Shown here in pieces: positions 25,630 through 33,940 of a stretch of DNA of 54,594 nucleotides. Origin of the DNA: JBDTNL01 sp039933785. Its GTDB lineage: Bacteria; Acidobacteriota; Thermoanaerobaculia; Multivoradales; JAGPDF01. The stretch is taken from the NCBI GenBank assembly GCA_039933785.1, contig JBDTNL010000023.1, forward strand, positions 1 through 54,594. Reading direction: 5' to 3'. How positions within the stretch are numbered: the stretch's first letter is position 1; every line of letters starts with the position of its first letter. The translations under genes were made by a program, and so were the position numbers. The notes under the pieces are model-generated. The model ran no database searches and was not told the origin of the DNA. It was given only the letters and a program-made list of their open reading frames with translations.

Positions 25630-26429
25630 GCGGTCGCTCGCCGTCGAGTACGGAGCGTTCGCAGGGGGTAACGATTGCCGCGCCTGCTGCGTTGCGCTGG
25701 TTTCGCGGCGAAGGTCCCATTCGGGTGCTCAATATTTTCGACGGCGCGCTGAATCTGGCCGATGGCGACGGCGCTGTCCTCGCCCTCGTCCGTAGCGAGT
25801 CGATGCTGGGTCCCTTTGCGGCGGTCGTCCCCGGGCTCAACTGGCCGCCGGAAGAGCGCCGGATCTCGAGCCGCTTTTCGCTGCCGCCGCTGGAACCCTC
25901 GCTCATCGAGTGGAATCCGCGCCCGGACTGGCGGGCGCTCGCGAGCCCTCAGTGGGTGCCCGCTGCGTTGGCGATGCCTGAGCCGCCGAGCACCGCTGCG
26001 ATGAGGGCGGTGGCTGAGCTGGCCAACGCTCTCGGCAGCGCTGAGGACGCCAGCCGCCTGGAGAAAGTAAGCGTTCGGTTGGCGGGCGTCGGCGGCGGCC
26101 TCACGCCGGAAGGCGATGACGCACTGGTGGGCGCGATGCACGCCACCTGGGCGACGCGTGACGAACCGACGGCCCGCCGTCTGTGTGCCCTGATCGCGAC
26201 CACGGCAGCGCCGCGGACGACTCTGCTCTCGGCCGCCTGGCTCCGGGCCGCGGCGGTGGGGGACGCAGCCATGCCGTGGCACGTTCTGATCCGAGAGTTG
26301 GCCGCTTCCTTCGGCGAGCGCTCTGCCGGTCTTGACGCTGCCTGGCAGGGAGTCCTGGCGATGGGGGCGAGCTCGGGAGCCGCCGCGCTCAGTGGCTTTG
26401 TGAGGACTCTTGCGCGTTTTCGCGGCTGA
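25626..26429 (+). CDS. DUF2877 protein (YlbF/AllH family)
   Basis: A 267-residue protein with the family signatures FDGALNLADGDGAVLALV, LAGVGGGLTPEGDDALVGAM, APRTTLLSAAWLRAAAVGD and LAMGASSGAAALSGFV. In E. coli the DUF2877 protein (AllH) is needed with FdrA and DUF1116 for oxamate carbamoyltransferase. Its presence completes the trio, although it is separated from the other two by about 4 kb and a toxin-antitoxin pair. GTG 25626 overlaps the vapC stop. Its 3' end overlaps the convergent thioesterase gene by 41 bases. Confidence 0.82.
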   Translation: MSGRSPSSTERSQGVTIAAPAALRWFRGEGPIRVLNIFDGALNLADGDGAVLALVRSESMLGPFAAVVPGLNWPPEERRISSRFSLPPLEPSLIEWNPRPDWRALASPQWVPAALAMPEPPSTAAMRAVAELANALGSAEDASRLEKVSVRLAGVGGGLTPEGDDALVGAMHATWATRDEPTARRLCALIATTAAPRTTLLSAAWLRAAAVGDAAMPWHVLIRELAASFGERSAGLDAAWQGVLAMGASSGAAALSGFVRTLARFRG

Positions 26430-26832
26430 AGCGCGCCAGGCTGTCGCGTAGCCAGGTCGGTACGGCGCAGGCGTGGAACTGGTCGAAATCCAGGCACGCC
26501 GTCACCACCTTCACCTCGGCCACGGTGCCCGGGTGACCGACGGCTTGTAAGTCGTAGCGCCAGGTCACTGAGGTATTGCCGACGCGCTCGATCGCGACGC
26601 CGATCGAGACTTCGTCGCCGTAGCGCAGGGGCTTCCTGAAATCGACTTCGAGATGCACCGCCGGGAATCCGATGCGGTGTTCCGCGATTAGCCGCGGATA
26701 GGGGAAGCCCACCGGGCCGGAAAAGAAATCCTCCATCGCGGTGTGGCAGTAGTGCAGGAAGCATGGGTAATACACCACCCCAGCGGGATCGATGTCGGCG
26801 AAGCGCACGGTCACGGACGAGCGGAAGGCCAT
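26389..26832 (-). CDS. Hotdog-fold acyl-CoA thioesterase (4-hydroxybenzoyl-CoA thioesterase family)
   Basis: The 147-residue single hotdog domain begins TVRFADIDPAGVVYYPCFLH, containing the 4HBT catalytic Asp (D15), followed by EVDFRKPLRYGDEVSIGVAI. It releases CoA from small or aromatic acyl-CoA esters. Divergent from the anthraniloyl-CoA monooxygenase gene (start 26926), it probably belongs to that pathway as a safety valve or to recycle CoA. The 93-base gap between them contains TAGATT (26887-26892), a weak -10 candidate for the other direction. Confidence 0.85.
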   Translation of the reverse strand: MAFRSSVTVRFADIDPAGVVYYPCFLHYCHTAMEDFFSGPVGFPYPRLIAEHRIGFPAVHLEVDFRKPLRYGDEVSIGVAIERVGNTSVTWRYDLQAVGHPGTVAEVKVVTACLDFDQFHACAVPTWLRDSLARFSRENAQESSQSH

Positions 26833-26925
26833 GGGGAGACCCTATCGCAGCCCGCCCTCGGGTCGGTCGGGCGAACGGCCGCGTGCTAGATTTCTCGACG
26901 TGAAAATCGGCCGGTTGCGAGGGCG

Positions 26926-29259
26926 GTGGAGGTGAAGATTGCCATCCTCGGCGGCGGTCCGGCGGGGCTCTACCTCTCCCTGCTGCTGAAAAAATCGCAC
27001 CCCGAGCACCAAGTGACGGTGCTCGAGCGGAACCGCCCTGACGACACCTTCGGCTGGGGCGTGGTTTTTTCGGACCAGACGCTGGGGAACCTGCAGGCCG
27101 CGGACCCGGAGAGCTTCGCCGAGATCTCGCGCAACTTCGCCCGTTGGGACGATATCGACGTGCACGTCAAGGGCGAGACCATCACTTCCGGCGGGCACGG
27201 CTTCGTCGGCATCGCCCGGCGGACTCTCTTGCAGGTGCTACGGCGGCGTGCGGCGGACCTCGGCGCCGACCTCCGCTTCCAGACCGAATTCACGGACGAT
27301 GCGGACCTCGCGGCCTTCGGGCTGGGCGATGCCGACCTCGTGGTCGCCGCCGATGGAGTGAAGAGTGCCGTGCGAACGCGCCACGCCGAGTGGTTCGAGC
27401 CCGATCTCGACACCCGGCCGGCGAAGTTCATCTGGCTGGGGACGCGGCAGAAGTTTCCCGCCTTTACGTTCGCCATCGTCGAGAACGAGCACGGCGTGTT
27501 CCAGGCCCACGCGTACCAGTTCAACGACGAGATGTCGGCCTTCATCGTCGAGTGCGACGCCTTGTCGTGGAGCAACGCGGGCTTCGACCGCATGGACATC
27601 GACGCCACGATGGCGGCCTGTGAGCATTTGTTCGCGCCCTGGCTCGGCGGCTGTCCGTTGATCGCCAACCTGCCGCCGCAGCAGCGCGCCCAACCTTGGA
27701 TGTCGTTCACCCGCGTGCGCTGCCAGCGATGGTTTGACGGCAAGGTGGTGCTGCTCGGCGACGCCGCCCACACGGCGCACTTCTCGATCGGCTCGGGAAC
27801 GAAGCTGGCGATGGAAGACGCGATCGCACTGGCCCGTCATCTGGATGCCACGCCAGAGCTCGAGCAGGCGCTCACCGAGTACCAGGAAGAGCGCATGACC
27901 GACGCCCTGCGCCTGCAGAACGCGGCACGGAACTCGATGGAGTGGTTCGAGAACGTGCGCCGCTACATCGGCCTCGCGCCGCCGCAGTTCGCCTACAGCC
28001 TGCTGACGCGGAGCCAGCGGGTGAGCCACGAGAACCTGCGCCTGCGCGACGGTGCCTATCTCGCTGACGTCGAACGCTGGTTCGCGAGCCGCGCCTCAGG
28101 CGCCGCCGGATCCGATCCCGTGCCGCCCATGTTCACTCCATTTACGTTGCGCGGCATGATGCTGCGCAATCGCGTGGTGGTCGCGCCGATGGACATGTAT
28201 AGCGCCATCGACGGCACGCCCAACGATTTTCATCTCGTGCACCTCGGCGCCCGGGCGCTCGGCGGCGCCGGCCTCTTGATCACCGAAATGACCTGCGTCG
28301 CGCCTGAGGCGAGGATCTCGCTCGGCTGCACCGGTCTGTACTGTGAAGAGCACGTGACCGCGTGGCGGCGGGTCGTCGAGTTCGTGCACTCGTCGAGTCC
28401 GGCGAAGATCGCGCTCCAGCTCGGGCACGCGGGCAGCAAAGGATCCGCGCGGCGGATGTGGGAGGGCATGGACGAACCGTTGCTCGCGGGGAACTGGGAG
28501 CTCGTCGGTCCTTCGCCGATTGCCTGGAGCCCGCAGAATCAGGTGCCCCGAGAAATGACTCGTGCGGACATGGAGCGTGTGCGCGACCAGTTTGTGGCGG
28601 CGACCGAGCGCGCGGTCGAGTGTGGCTTCGACATGGTCGAGCTCCACGCCGCGCATGGCTACCTGCTGTCGTCGTTCTTGACGCCGCTGACCAACCAACG
28701 GCAGGACCAATACGGCGCCACGTTCGCCAATCGGCTGCGGTTTCCGCTCGAAGTCTTCGCCGCGATGCGCGCCGCCTGGCCCGCCGAGCGGCCGATGTCA
28801 GTGCGCATCTCGGCCAGCGACTGGGTGGCGGGTGGGGTCGAACCAGGGGATGCGGTCGAGATCGCGCGTGCGTTCGCCGCGGCCGGCGCCGACCTCGTGC
28901 ACGTCTCGGCGGGGCAGACCTCGCGCGTCGCGCGGCCGGTTTACGGTCGGATGTTCCAAACCCCCTTCTCGGATCGCATTCGCAACGAAGCGGGTATTGC
29001 GACGATCGCGGTCGGCAACATCACCGAAGCCGATCAGGTGAACTCGATCATCGCCGCGGGCCGCGCCGACCTCTGTGCGCTGGCGCGGCCTCATTTGGCC
29101 GATCCTCAGTGGACGCTGCGCGCCGCGGCCGAGCTTGGGTACAAGGGCATGGAGTGGCCGGTGCAGTATCTGTCTGGCCGGCAGCAGCTCGAGCGGACGC
29201 TCGAGCGCGCCAAGGAGACCCAACGGGCCGAAGCGCGGGCGGGAGTCAACGTCCTATGA
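26926..29259 (+). CDS. 2-aminobenzoyl-CoA (anthraniloyl-CoA) monooxygenase/reductase, two-domain flavoprotein
   Basis: A 777-residue fusion. Residues 1 to about 385 form a FAD monooxygenase (ILGGGPAGLYLSLLL; VLLGDAAHTAHFSIGSGTKL with the GD motif). From about 402 follows an old-yellow-enzyme domain (PMFTPFTLRGMMLRNRVVVA, VELHAAHGYLLSSFLTPLTN). This order is specific to the enzyme that hydroxylates and then reduces anthraniloyl-CoA without ring cleavage; the same annotation appears as salicylyl-CoA 5-hydroxylase. GTG 26926 is used; GTG 26932 is possible. It overlaps the SDR gene by ATGA. Confidence 0.93.
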   Translation: MEVKIAILGGGPAGLYLSLLLKKSHPEHQVTVLERNRPDDTFGWGVVFSDQTLGNLQAADPESFAEISRNFARWDDIDVHVKGETITSGGHGFVGIARRTLLQVLRRRAADLGADLRFQTEFTDDADLAAFGLGDADLVVAADGVKSAVRTRHAEWFEPDLDTRPAKFIWLGTRQKFPAFTFAIVENEHGVFQAHAYQFNDEMSAFIVECDALSWSNAGFDRMDIDATMAACEHLFAPWLGGCPLIANLPPQQRAQPWMSFTRVRCQRWFDGKVVLLGDAAHTAHFSIGSGTKLAMEDAIALARHLDATPELEQALTEYQEERMTDALRLQNAARNSMEWFENVRRYIGLAPPQFAYSLLTRSQRVSHENLRLRDGAYLADVERWFASRASGAAGSDPVPPMFTPFTLRGMMLRNRVVVAPMDMYSAIDGTPNDFHLVHLGARALGGAGLLITEMTCVAPEARISLGCTGLYCEEHVTAWRRVVEFVHSSSPAKIALQLGHAGSKGSARRMWEGMDEPLLAGNWELVGPSPIAWSPQNQVPREMTRADMERVRDQFVAATERAVECGFDMVELHAAHGYLLSSFLTPLTNQRQDQYGATFANRLRFPLEVFAAMRAAWPAERPMSVRISASDWVAGGVEPGDAVEIARAFAAAGADLVHVSAGQTSRVARPVYGRMFQTPFSDRIRNEAGIATIAVGNITEADQVNSIIAAGRADLCALARPHLADPQWTLRAAAELGYKGMEWPVQYLSGRQQLERTLERAKETQRAEARAGVNVL

Positions 29260-30080
29260 CGATCGACACCCAGGCGCTAACCGAGTCGCGCTCGGCCAGA
29301 GCGCGATTCCTCTCGGGCAAGCACGTCGTCGTTACCGGTGGCGGGAGGGGCATCGGGGCGGCCATCGCCGAGGATCTGGGACGAGCGGGCGCCGATCTCA
29401 CGCTGCTCGGTCGCGATCTTGCGGCGCTCCAAGCGCATGCCGCCGCCGTCACGGAGCGCTGTGGAGCCCGCGTCCAGGCGCTGGTCTGCGATGTAGCCGA
29501 CGAGACATCGGTGCAGGCCGCGTTTGCTGCAGCGCGCGAGCATTTCGGCAGCCCCCACGTTCTGATCAACAACGCGGGTCAAGCGCAGGGGGCGCCGCTG
29601 CAGCAGACGGCGCGCGAGGTGTGGGACCGTATGCTGGCGGTGAATCTGACCGGCGCCTTCCTCTGTGCGCAGCAGGTGCTGCCGGCGATGCTCGAGGCGC
29701 GATCGGGGCGCATCGTGAACGTCGCCTCGACCGCGGGTCTGCGCGGCTACGCCCGGCTCGGGGCCTACTGCGCATCGAAGCACGGCCTGATCGGCCTTAC
29801 CCGGGCGTTGGCTTTGGAGACTGCGAAGCTCGGGATTACCGTCAACGCGGTGTGCCCGGCCTACACCGACACCGCCATGGCCGAGAGCGCCGTTGCAGCG
29901 GTGATGACCGGGACCGGAAAATCGCGCGCGGACGCTACCGCCATGGTGACGCGAGTGATTCCACGTGGCACGCTCATTCAACCCTCCGAGGTGTCGAGCT
30001 TGGTCGCGTGGTTGTGCTCGCCGGGCGCTTCGGGAGTTACCGGCCAGGCGCTCGTGGTCGGCGGCGGAGAGCTGTCGTGA
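29256..30080 (+). CDS. Short-chain dehydrogenase/reductase
   Basis: This 274-residue SDR has the cofactor motif VVTGGGRGIGAA near residues 25-36, the NNAG structural motif, Ser in NVASTAGL, and YCASK as the catalytic Tyr/Lys. It probably oxidises a 3-hydroxyacyl-CoA in the beta-oxidation-like steps after anthraniloyl-CoA reduction. ATG 29256 overlaps the monooxygenase stop; the next gene follows after 13 bases. Confidence 0.9.
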   Translation: MTIDTQALTESRSARARFLSGKHVVVTGGGRGIGAAIAEDLGRAGADLTLLGRDLAALQAHAAAVTERCGARVQALVCDVADETSVQAAFAAAREHFGSPHVLINNAGQAQGAPLQQTAREVWDRMLAVNLTGAFLCAQQVLPAMLEARSGRIVNVASTAGLRGYARLGAYCASKHGLIGLTRALALETAKLGITVNAVCPAYTDTAMAESAVAAVMTGTGKSRADATAMVTRVIPRGTLIQPSEVSSLVAWLCSPGASGVTGQALVVGGGELS

Positions 30081-30093
30081 GAGGAGAAGTCGA

Positions 30094-30936
<843 letters not shown>

Positions 30937-30955
30937 TTCGGCGCTCCGCGCCCGG

Positions 30956-32236
30956 TCAGTGAGTCCCGTCCAGCGCGCCGGGCCCTTCGAGCTCGCGCAA
31001 TCTGCGCTCCAGGAACCGCTGCTCCGGCGCGAGCCGTGCGAGCGCGCGCGCCGCGCGGTAGGCCTCGGCCGCTTCGCTGATTCGTCCTTGCCGCCGCAAA
31101 AGATCGGCTCGCGCCGACTCGAGCAGGTGATAGCCCGCCAAAACTCCACTGGCGCGCAGCGCCTCCAGCAGGAGCAATCCGCGGTCCAGATCTCCCGCCA
31201 TCGCGATGGCCACGGCGCGATTGAGCTCGACGACCGGCGAAGGCGCTCGATGCGCGAGCAGCGTGTATAGCGCCGCGATCTGCCGCCAATCGGTGTCCTG
31301 CGGAGCGTGGGCGCGCCCATGCAGCGCGGCGATCGCGGCCTGAATGGCATAAGCCCCGGCAGGTCCCTCACGAAGCGCCGTTTCTACCAGCCCCAGGCCT
31401 TCCTCGATACGCGCCGAGCTCCAGAGACGGCGGTCCTGCTCGTCGAGCAACAACACCTCGCCGGCCGCGGAGAGCCGGGCCTCCCGGCGGCTGTCCTGGA
31501 GTAGAAGCAGGGCGAGCAGGGCCCGGGCTTCGCGATAGTCCGGGCTCGCTCCGGCGAGCTCGCAGAGGAGGCGAACCAGCCGGATCGCCTCCTCGCAGAG
31601 CGCCGGCCGAATCAGCTCGTCTCCCGAGGTCGGCGCATAGCCCTCGTTGAAAATCAGGTAGGCGACAGCCAGTACGCCGTCCAGCCGCTCAGGCAAGTCG
31701 CTTGAACCGGGAATCCGATACGGGATACCGGCGGCGCGGATCTTGGCCTTGGCGCGCACCAGGCGCTGTTGCAGCGTCGCGATCGGCATCATGAAGGCGC
31801 GAGCCACCTCCTCGCTGCTCAAACCGCAGACAGTGCGCAGGGTGAGCGCGACCTGCGCCTCGAGCGCCAGCGCCGGATGGCAGCAGGTGAAGATCAGTCG
31901 CAGGCGATCGTCCGGCCACTCGGCGTCTTGCTCGTCGGTGTCCGTGGGGCCCAAAGCGGGAACCGAGAGATGTCCCTCCGCTTCGATCTCGGTGAAGCGC
32001 CGAGCTCGCCGGAGCCGGTCGATGGCGCGCCGGCGGGCTACGGCGACCAGCCACGCCGAGGGGTTCGCCGGCGCGCCCGAGCGCGGCCATTGTGCCAGTG
32101 CCACGGTCAGTGCATCCTGGAGAGTCTCCTCGGCGAGATCGAAGTCCCCGAGCAGACGGATCAACGTGGCCAGGGCCCGGCGGCGGATTTCTCCGCCGCC
32201 GGATTCGAACAAGCCGGCGAGATCGTCCGGGCTCAC
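30956..32236 (-). CDS. ECF sigma factor of the ECF42 type with C-terminal TPR-like extension
   Basis: The 426-residue protein, with GTG start at 32236, has region 2 (ATLIRLLGDFDLAEETLQDA, WLVAVARRRAIDRLRRARRF), region 4 (LRTVCGLSSEEVARAFMMPI, TLQQRLVRAKAKI) and a long extension of about 240 residues (YLIFNEGYAPTSGDELIRPA; alpha-helical repeats to the C-terminus). This extension and the adjoining YCII/DGPF gene define ECF42. No anti-sigma factor is nearby, as is usual in this group. It is cotranscribed with the YCII gene 10 bases upstream. Confidence 0.88.
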   Translation of the reverse strand: MSPDDLAGLFESGGGEIRRRALATLIRLLGDFDLAEETLQDALTVALAQWPRSGAPANPSAWLVAVARRRAIDRLRRARRFTEIEAEGHLSVPALGPTDTDEQDAEWPDDRLRLIFTCCHPALALEAQVALTLRTVCGLSSEEVARAFMMPIATLQQRLVRAKAKIRAAGIPYRIPGSSDLPERLDGVLAVAYLIFNEGYAPTSGDELIRPALCEEAIRLVRLLCELAGASPDYREARALLALLLLQDSRREARLSAAGEVLLLDEQDRRLWSSARIEEGLGLVETALREGPAGAYAIQAAIAALHGRAHAPQDTDWRQIAALYTLLAHRAPSPVVELNRAVAIAMAGDLDRGLLLLEALRASGVLAGYHLLESARADLLRRQGRISEAAEAYRAARALARLAPEQRFLERRLRELEGPGALDGTH

Positions 32237-32246
32237 CGGGCCGACT

Positions 32247-32597
32247 TCATTTGGTGGGGAGGATGGGCCGCACCTCGATGGTGCCGGTGCGGGCGCCCGG
32301 AATCCGGGCAGCCATCGCCGTGGCCTCGTCGAGGTTGGCGGCTTCGACGAGATAGAAGCCGCCCAACTGCTCCTTGGTCTCGGCGAACGGACCGTCGGTG
32401 CTGAGCGTCTTGCCGTTGCGCACCCGCACGCTGGTCGCGGTGCTGACCGGCTGCAGGGCCTCGCCGCCCTTGTAGTGGCCGCTCTTGGCGATGCTCTCGG
32501 TGAACGCGTGGTACTCGCCGAACATGGCCTTTTGATCGGCCTCCGATACCCCAACCCAGCTCTTCTCGTTCTCGTAGATCAACAGGACGTATTGCAT
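32247..32597 (-). CDS. YCII/DGPF-domain protein, partner of the ECF42 sigma factor
   Basis: A 116-residue protein starting MQYVLLIYENEKSWVGVSEA, with TLSTDGPFAETKEQLGGFYL giving the DGPF signature and ending TIEVRPILPTK. It has a ferredoxin-like YCII fold of unknown activity. Such genes are the regular neighbours and likely targets of ECF42 sigma factors. GGAG lies upstream of the ATG. The predicted ECF42 promoter is at 32655-32681. Confidence 0.9.
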   Translation of the reverse strand: MQYVLLIYENEKSWVGVSEADQKAMFGEYHAFTESIAKSGHYKGGEALQPVSTATSVRVRNGKTLSTDGPFAETKEQLGGFYLVEAANLDEATAMAARIPGARTGTIEVRPILPTK

Positions 32598-32654
32598 GAA
32601 AGGCTCCCTTTTTGGTGCGCTCGAACAGGTCGGTCCGTTCGGCTGCGCTCAGTA

Positions 32655-32681
32655 GACGAACGCGACCGGTCAAGATCGACA
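32655..32681 (-). promoter_or_regulatory. Predicted ECF42-type promoter
   Basis: On the minus strand TGTCGA (32681-32676) and CGTC (32658-32655) are separated by 17 bases. This agrees with the ECF42 motif as I recall it (TGTCGA at -35, CG[A/T]C at -10). It lies about 58 bases upstream of the YCII ATG and points into the YCII-sigma operon, which suggests autoregulation. Confidence 0.6.
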
Positions 32682-32724
32682 GTCGAGCGCAGACTACTTC
32701 GATGAGCCGCCGAACCGTTCGACT

Positions 32725-32756
32725 CGATAGGTCGATAGGTCGATAGGTCGATAGGA
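32725..32756 (+). repeat. Four tandem CGATAGGT units upstream of the acyl-CoA dehydrogenase
   Basis: CGATAGGT is repeated at 32725, 32733, 32741 and 32749 (the last ends in A). TAGGAT at 32752-32757, in the last unit, lies 7 bases before ATG 32765 and may be a -10. The array sits between the divergent YCII-sigma operon and the acyl-CoA dehydrogenase operon and could bind a regulator or be a slippage tract. Confidence 0.8.
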
Positions 32757-32764
32757 TAGGGGGC

Positions 32765-33940
32765 ATGCCGGACATCGCCAGCATGGCCTGGCCCTTCTTC
32801 GACGACGGGCACCGCGCCTTGGATGCCGCCCTGCGGATCTGGGTGGCCGACCGCGGACCGCTCCTCGAGTCGGAAGGCGCCGATCTGGACTCGACTTGCC
32901 GCGGTCTGCTCGGCCAGCTCGCCGAAGGCGGCTGGTTGCGCTATGCCGTGCCCGCGGCGTACGGGGGCGTTCACGAGCGCCTCGATTCGCGATCGCTTTG
33001 TCTGGTGCGAGAGGCTCTCGGTCAGGCCTCGGGTCTGGCCGACTTCGTCTTTGCGCTGCAGGGTCTCGGGAGCGGACCGATCTCGCTCTTCGGCTCGGAC
33101 GCGCTGAAGTCCGCGTGGCTGCCGAAGATCGCGACCGGAGCGGCGATACCGGCCTTCGCGCTTTCCGAGTCGGAAGCCGGCTCGGACGTGGCGGCGATGC
33201 GCACGACCGCACGCCGGGACGGCGGCGAGTACGTGATCGACGGCGAGAAGACCTGGATCTCGAACGCCGGCCTGGCCGATTTCTACGTCGTGTTCTGCCG
33301 CTTGCCCGAGGACGGCGAGAAGAGCTTCGCTGCTTTGCTTGTCGAAGCCGGCAATCCAGGCTTGCGTGTGACCGAGCGCATTCCGCTGCTGGCGCCGCAC
33401 CCGCTGGGTACGATCCAGTTCGCAGCCTGTCGTGTTCCATCCTCGGCGCTGGTCGGAGAGGCCGGTCGAGGAATGCGCGTGGCGCTCGGCACGCTCGACG
33501 TCTTTCGGTCGACGGTCGGCGCGGCGGCGCTCGGTTTTGCCCGCCGGGCGCTCGCCGAGGCGGTCGCCCATACGCGATCGCGACGAGCCTTCGGAAAAGC
33601 TCTCGCGGAATTCCAAATGACTCAGGGACGGCTCGCGGATATGGCAGTTGCGGTCGACGCGGCCGCGCTGCTCGTGTATCGCGCAGCCTGGGCGCGTGAC
33701 ACCAGCACGGGGCGGACGACCCGCGAGGCGGCTACGGCCAAGCTCTTTGCCACCGAAGCCGCCCAGCGGGTTATTGATGATGCAGTTCAGTTGTGGGGCG
33801 GGCGGGGGGTGGTCGCGGGAGCGCCGGTCGAGCGCCTGTATCGCGAGGTGCGAGCCTTGCGCATCTACGAGGGCACCAGCGAAATTCAGCGTTTGGTCAT
33901 CGCCGGGCAGTTGCTGGCCGAGGCGGAAGGGCGCTCGTGA
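32765..33940 (+). CDS. Acyl-CoA dehydrogenase
   Basis: This 391-residue flavoenzyme has FALSESEAGSDVAAMRTTA (FAD/substrate region), YVIDGEKTWISNAG, the arginine-bearing AVAHTRSRRAFGKALAEFQM, and the C-terminal IYEGTSEIQRLVI with the catalytic base E369. In this cluster it probably acts on a cyclic or dicarboxylic CoA ester of the 2-aminobenzoyl-CoA route. The ATG follows a G-rich AGGGGGC; a leaderless start is possible (see the repeat). The stop overlaps the ligase start (GTGA). Confidence 0.9.
   Translation: MPDIASMAWPFFDDGHRALDAALRIWVADRGPLLESEGADLDSTCRGLLGQLAEGGWLRYAVPAAYGGVHERLDSRSLCLVREALGQASGLADFVFALQGLGSGPISLFGSDALKSAWLPKIATGAAIPAFALSESEAGSDVAAMRTTARRDGGEYVIDGEKTWISNAGLADFYVVFCRLPEDGEKSFAALLVEAGNPGLRVTERIPLLAPHPLGTIQFAACRVPSSALVGEAGRGMRVALGTLDVFRSTVGAAALGFARRALAEAVAHTRSRRAFGKALAEFQMTQGRLADMAVAVDAAALLVYRAAWARDTSTGRTTREAATAKLFATEAAQRVIDDAVQLWGGRGVVAGAPVERLYREVRALRIYEGTSEIQRLVIAGQLLAEAEGRS

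Noticed and set aside
14423..26429. Allantoin-oxalurate pathway operon as in E. coli
   Set aside because: FdrA/DUF1116/DUF2877 fit, but allantoinase, allantoate amidohydrolase, ureidoglycolate dehydrogenase and carbamate kinase are absent in the window and a Mo hydroxylase is present.
32725..32756. CRISPR array
   Set aside because: The units are 8 bases in direct tandem with no spacers.
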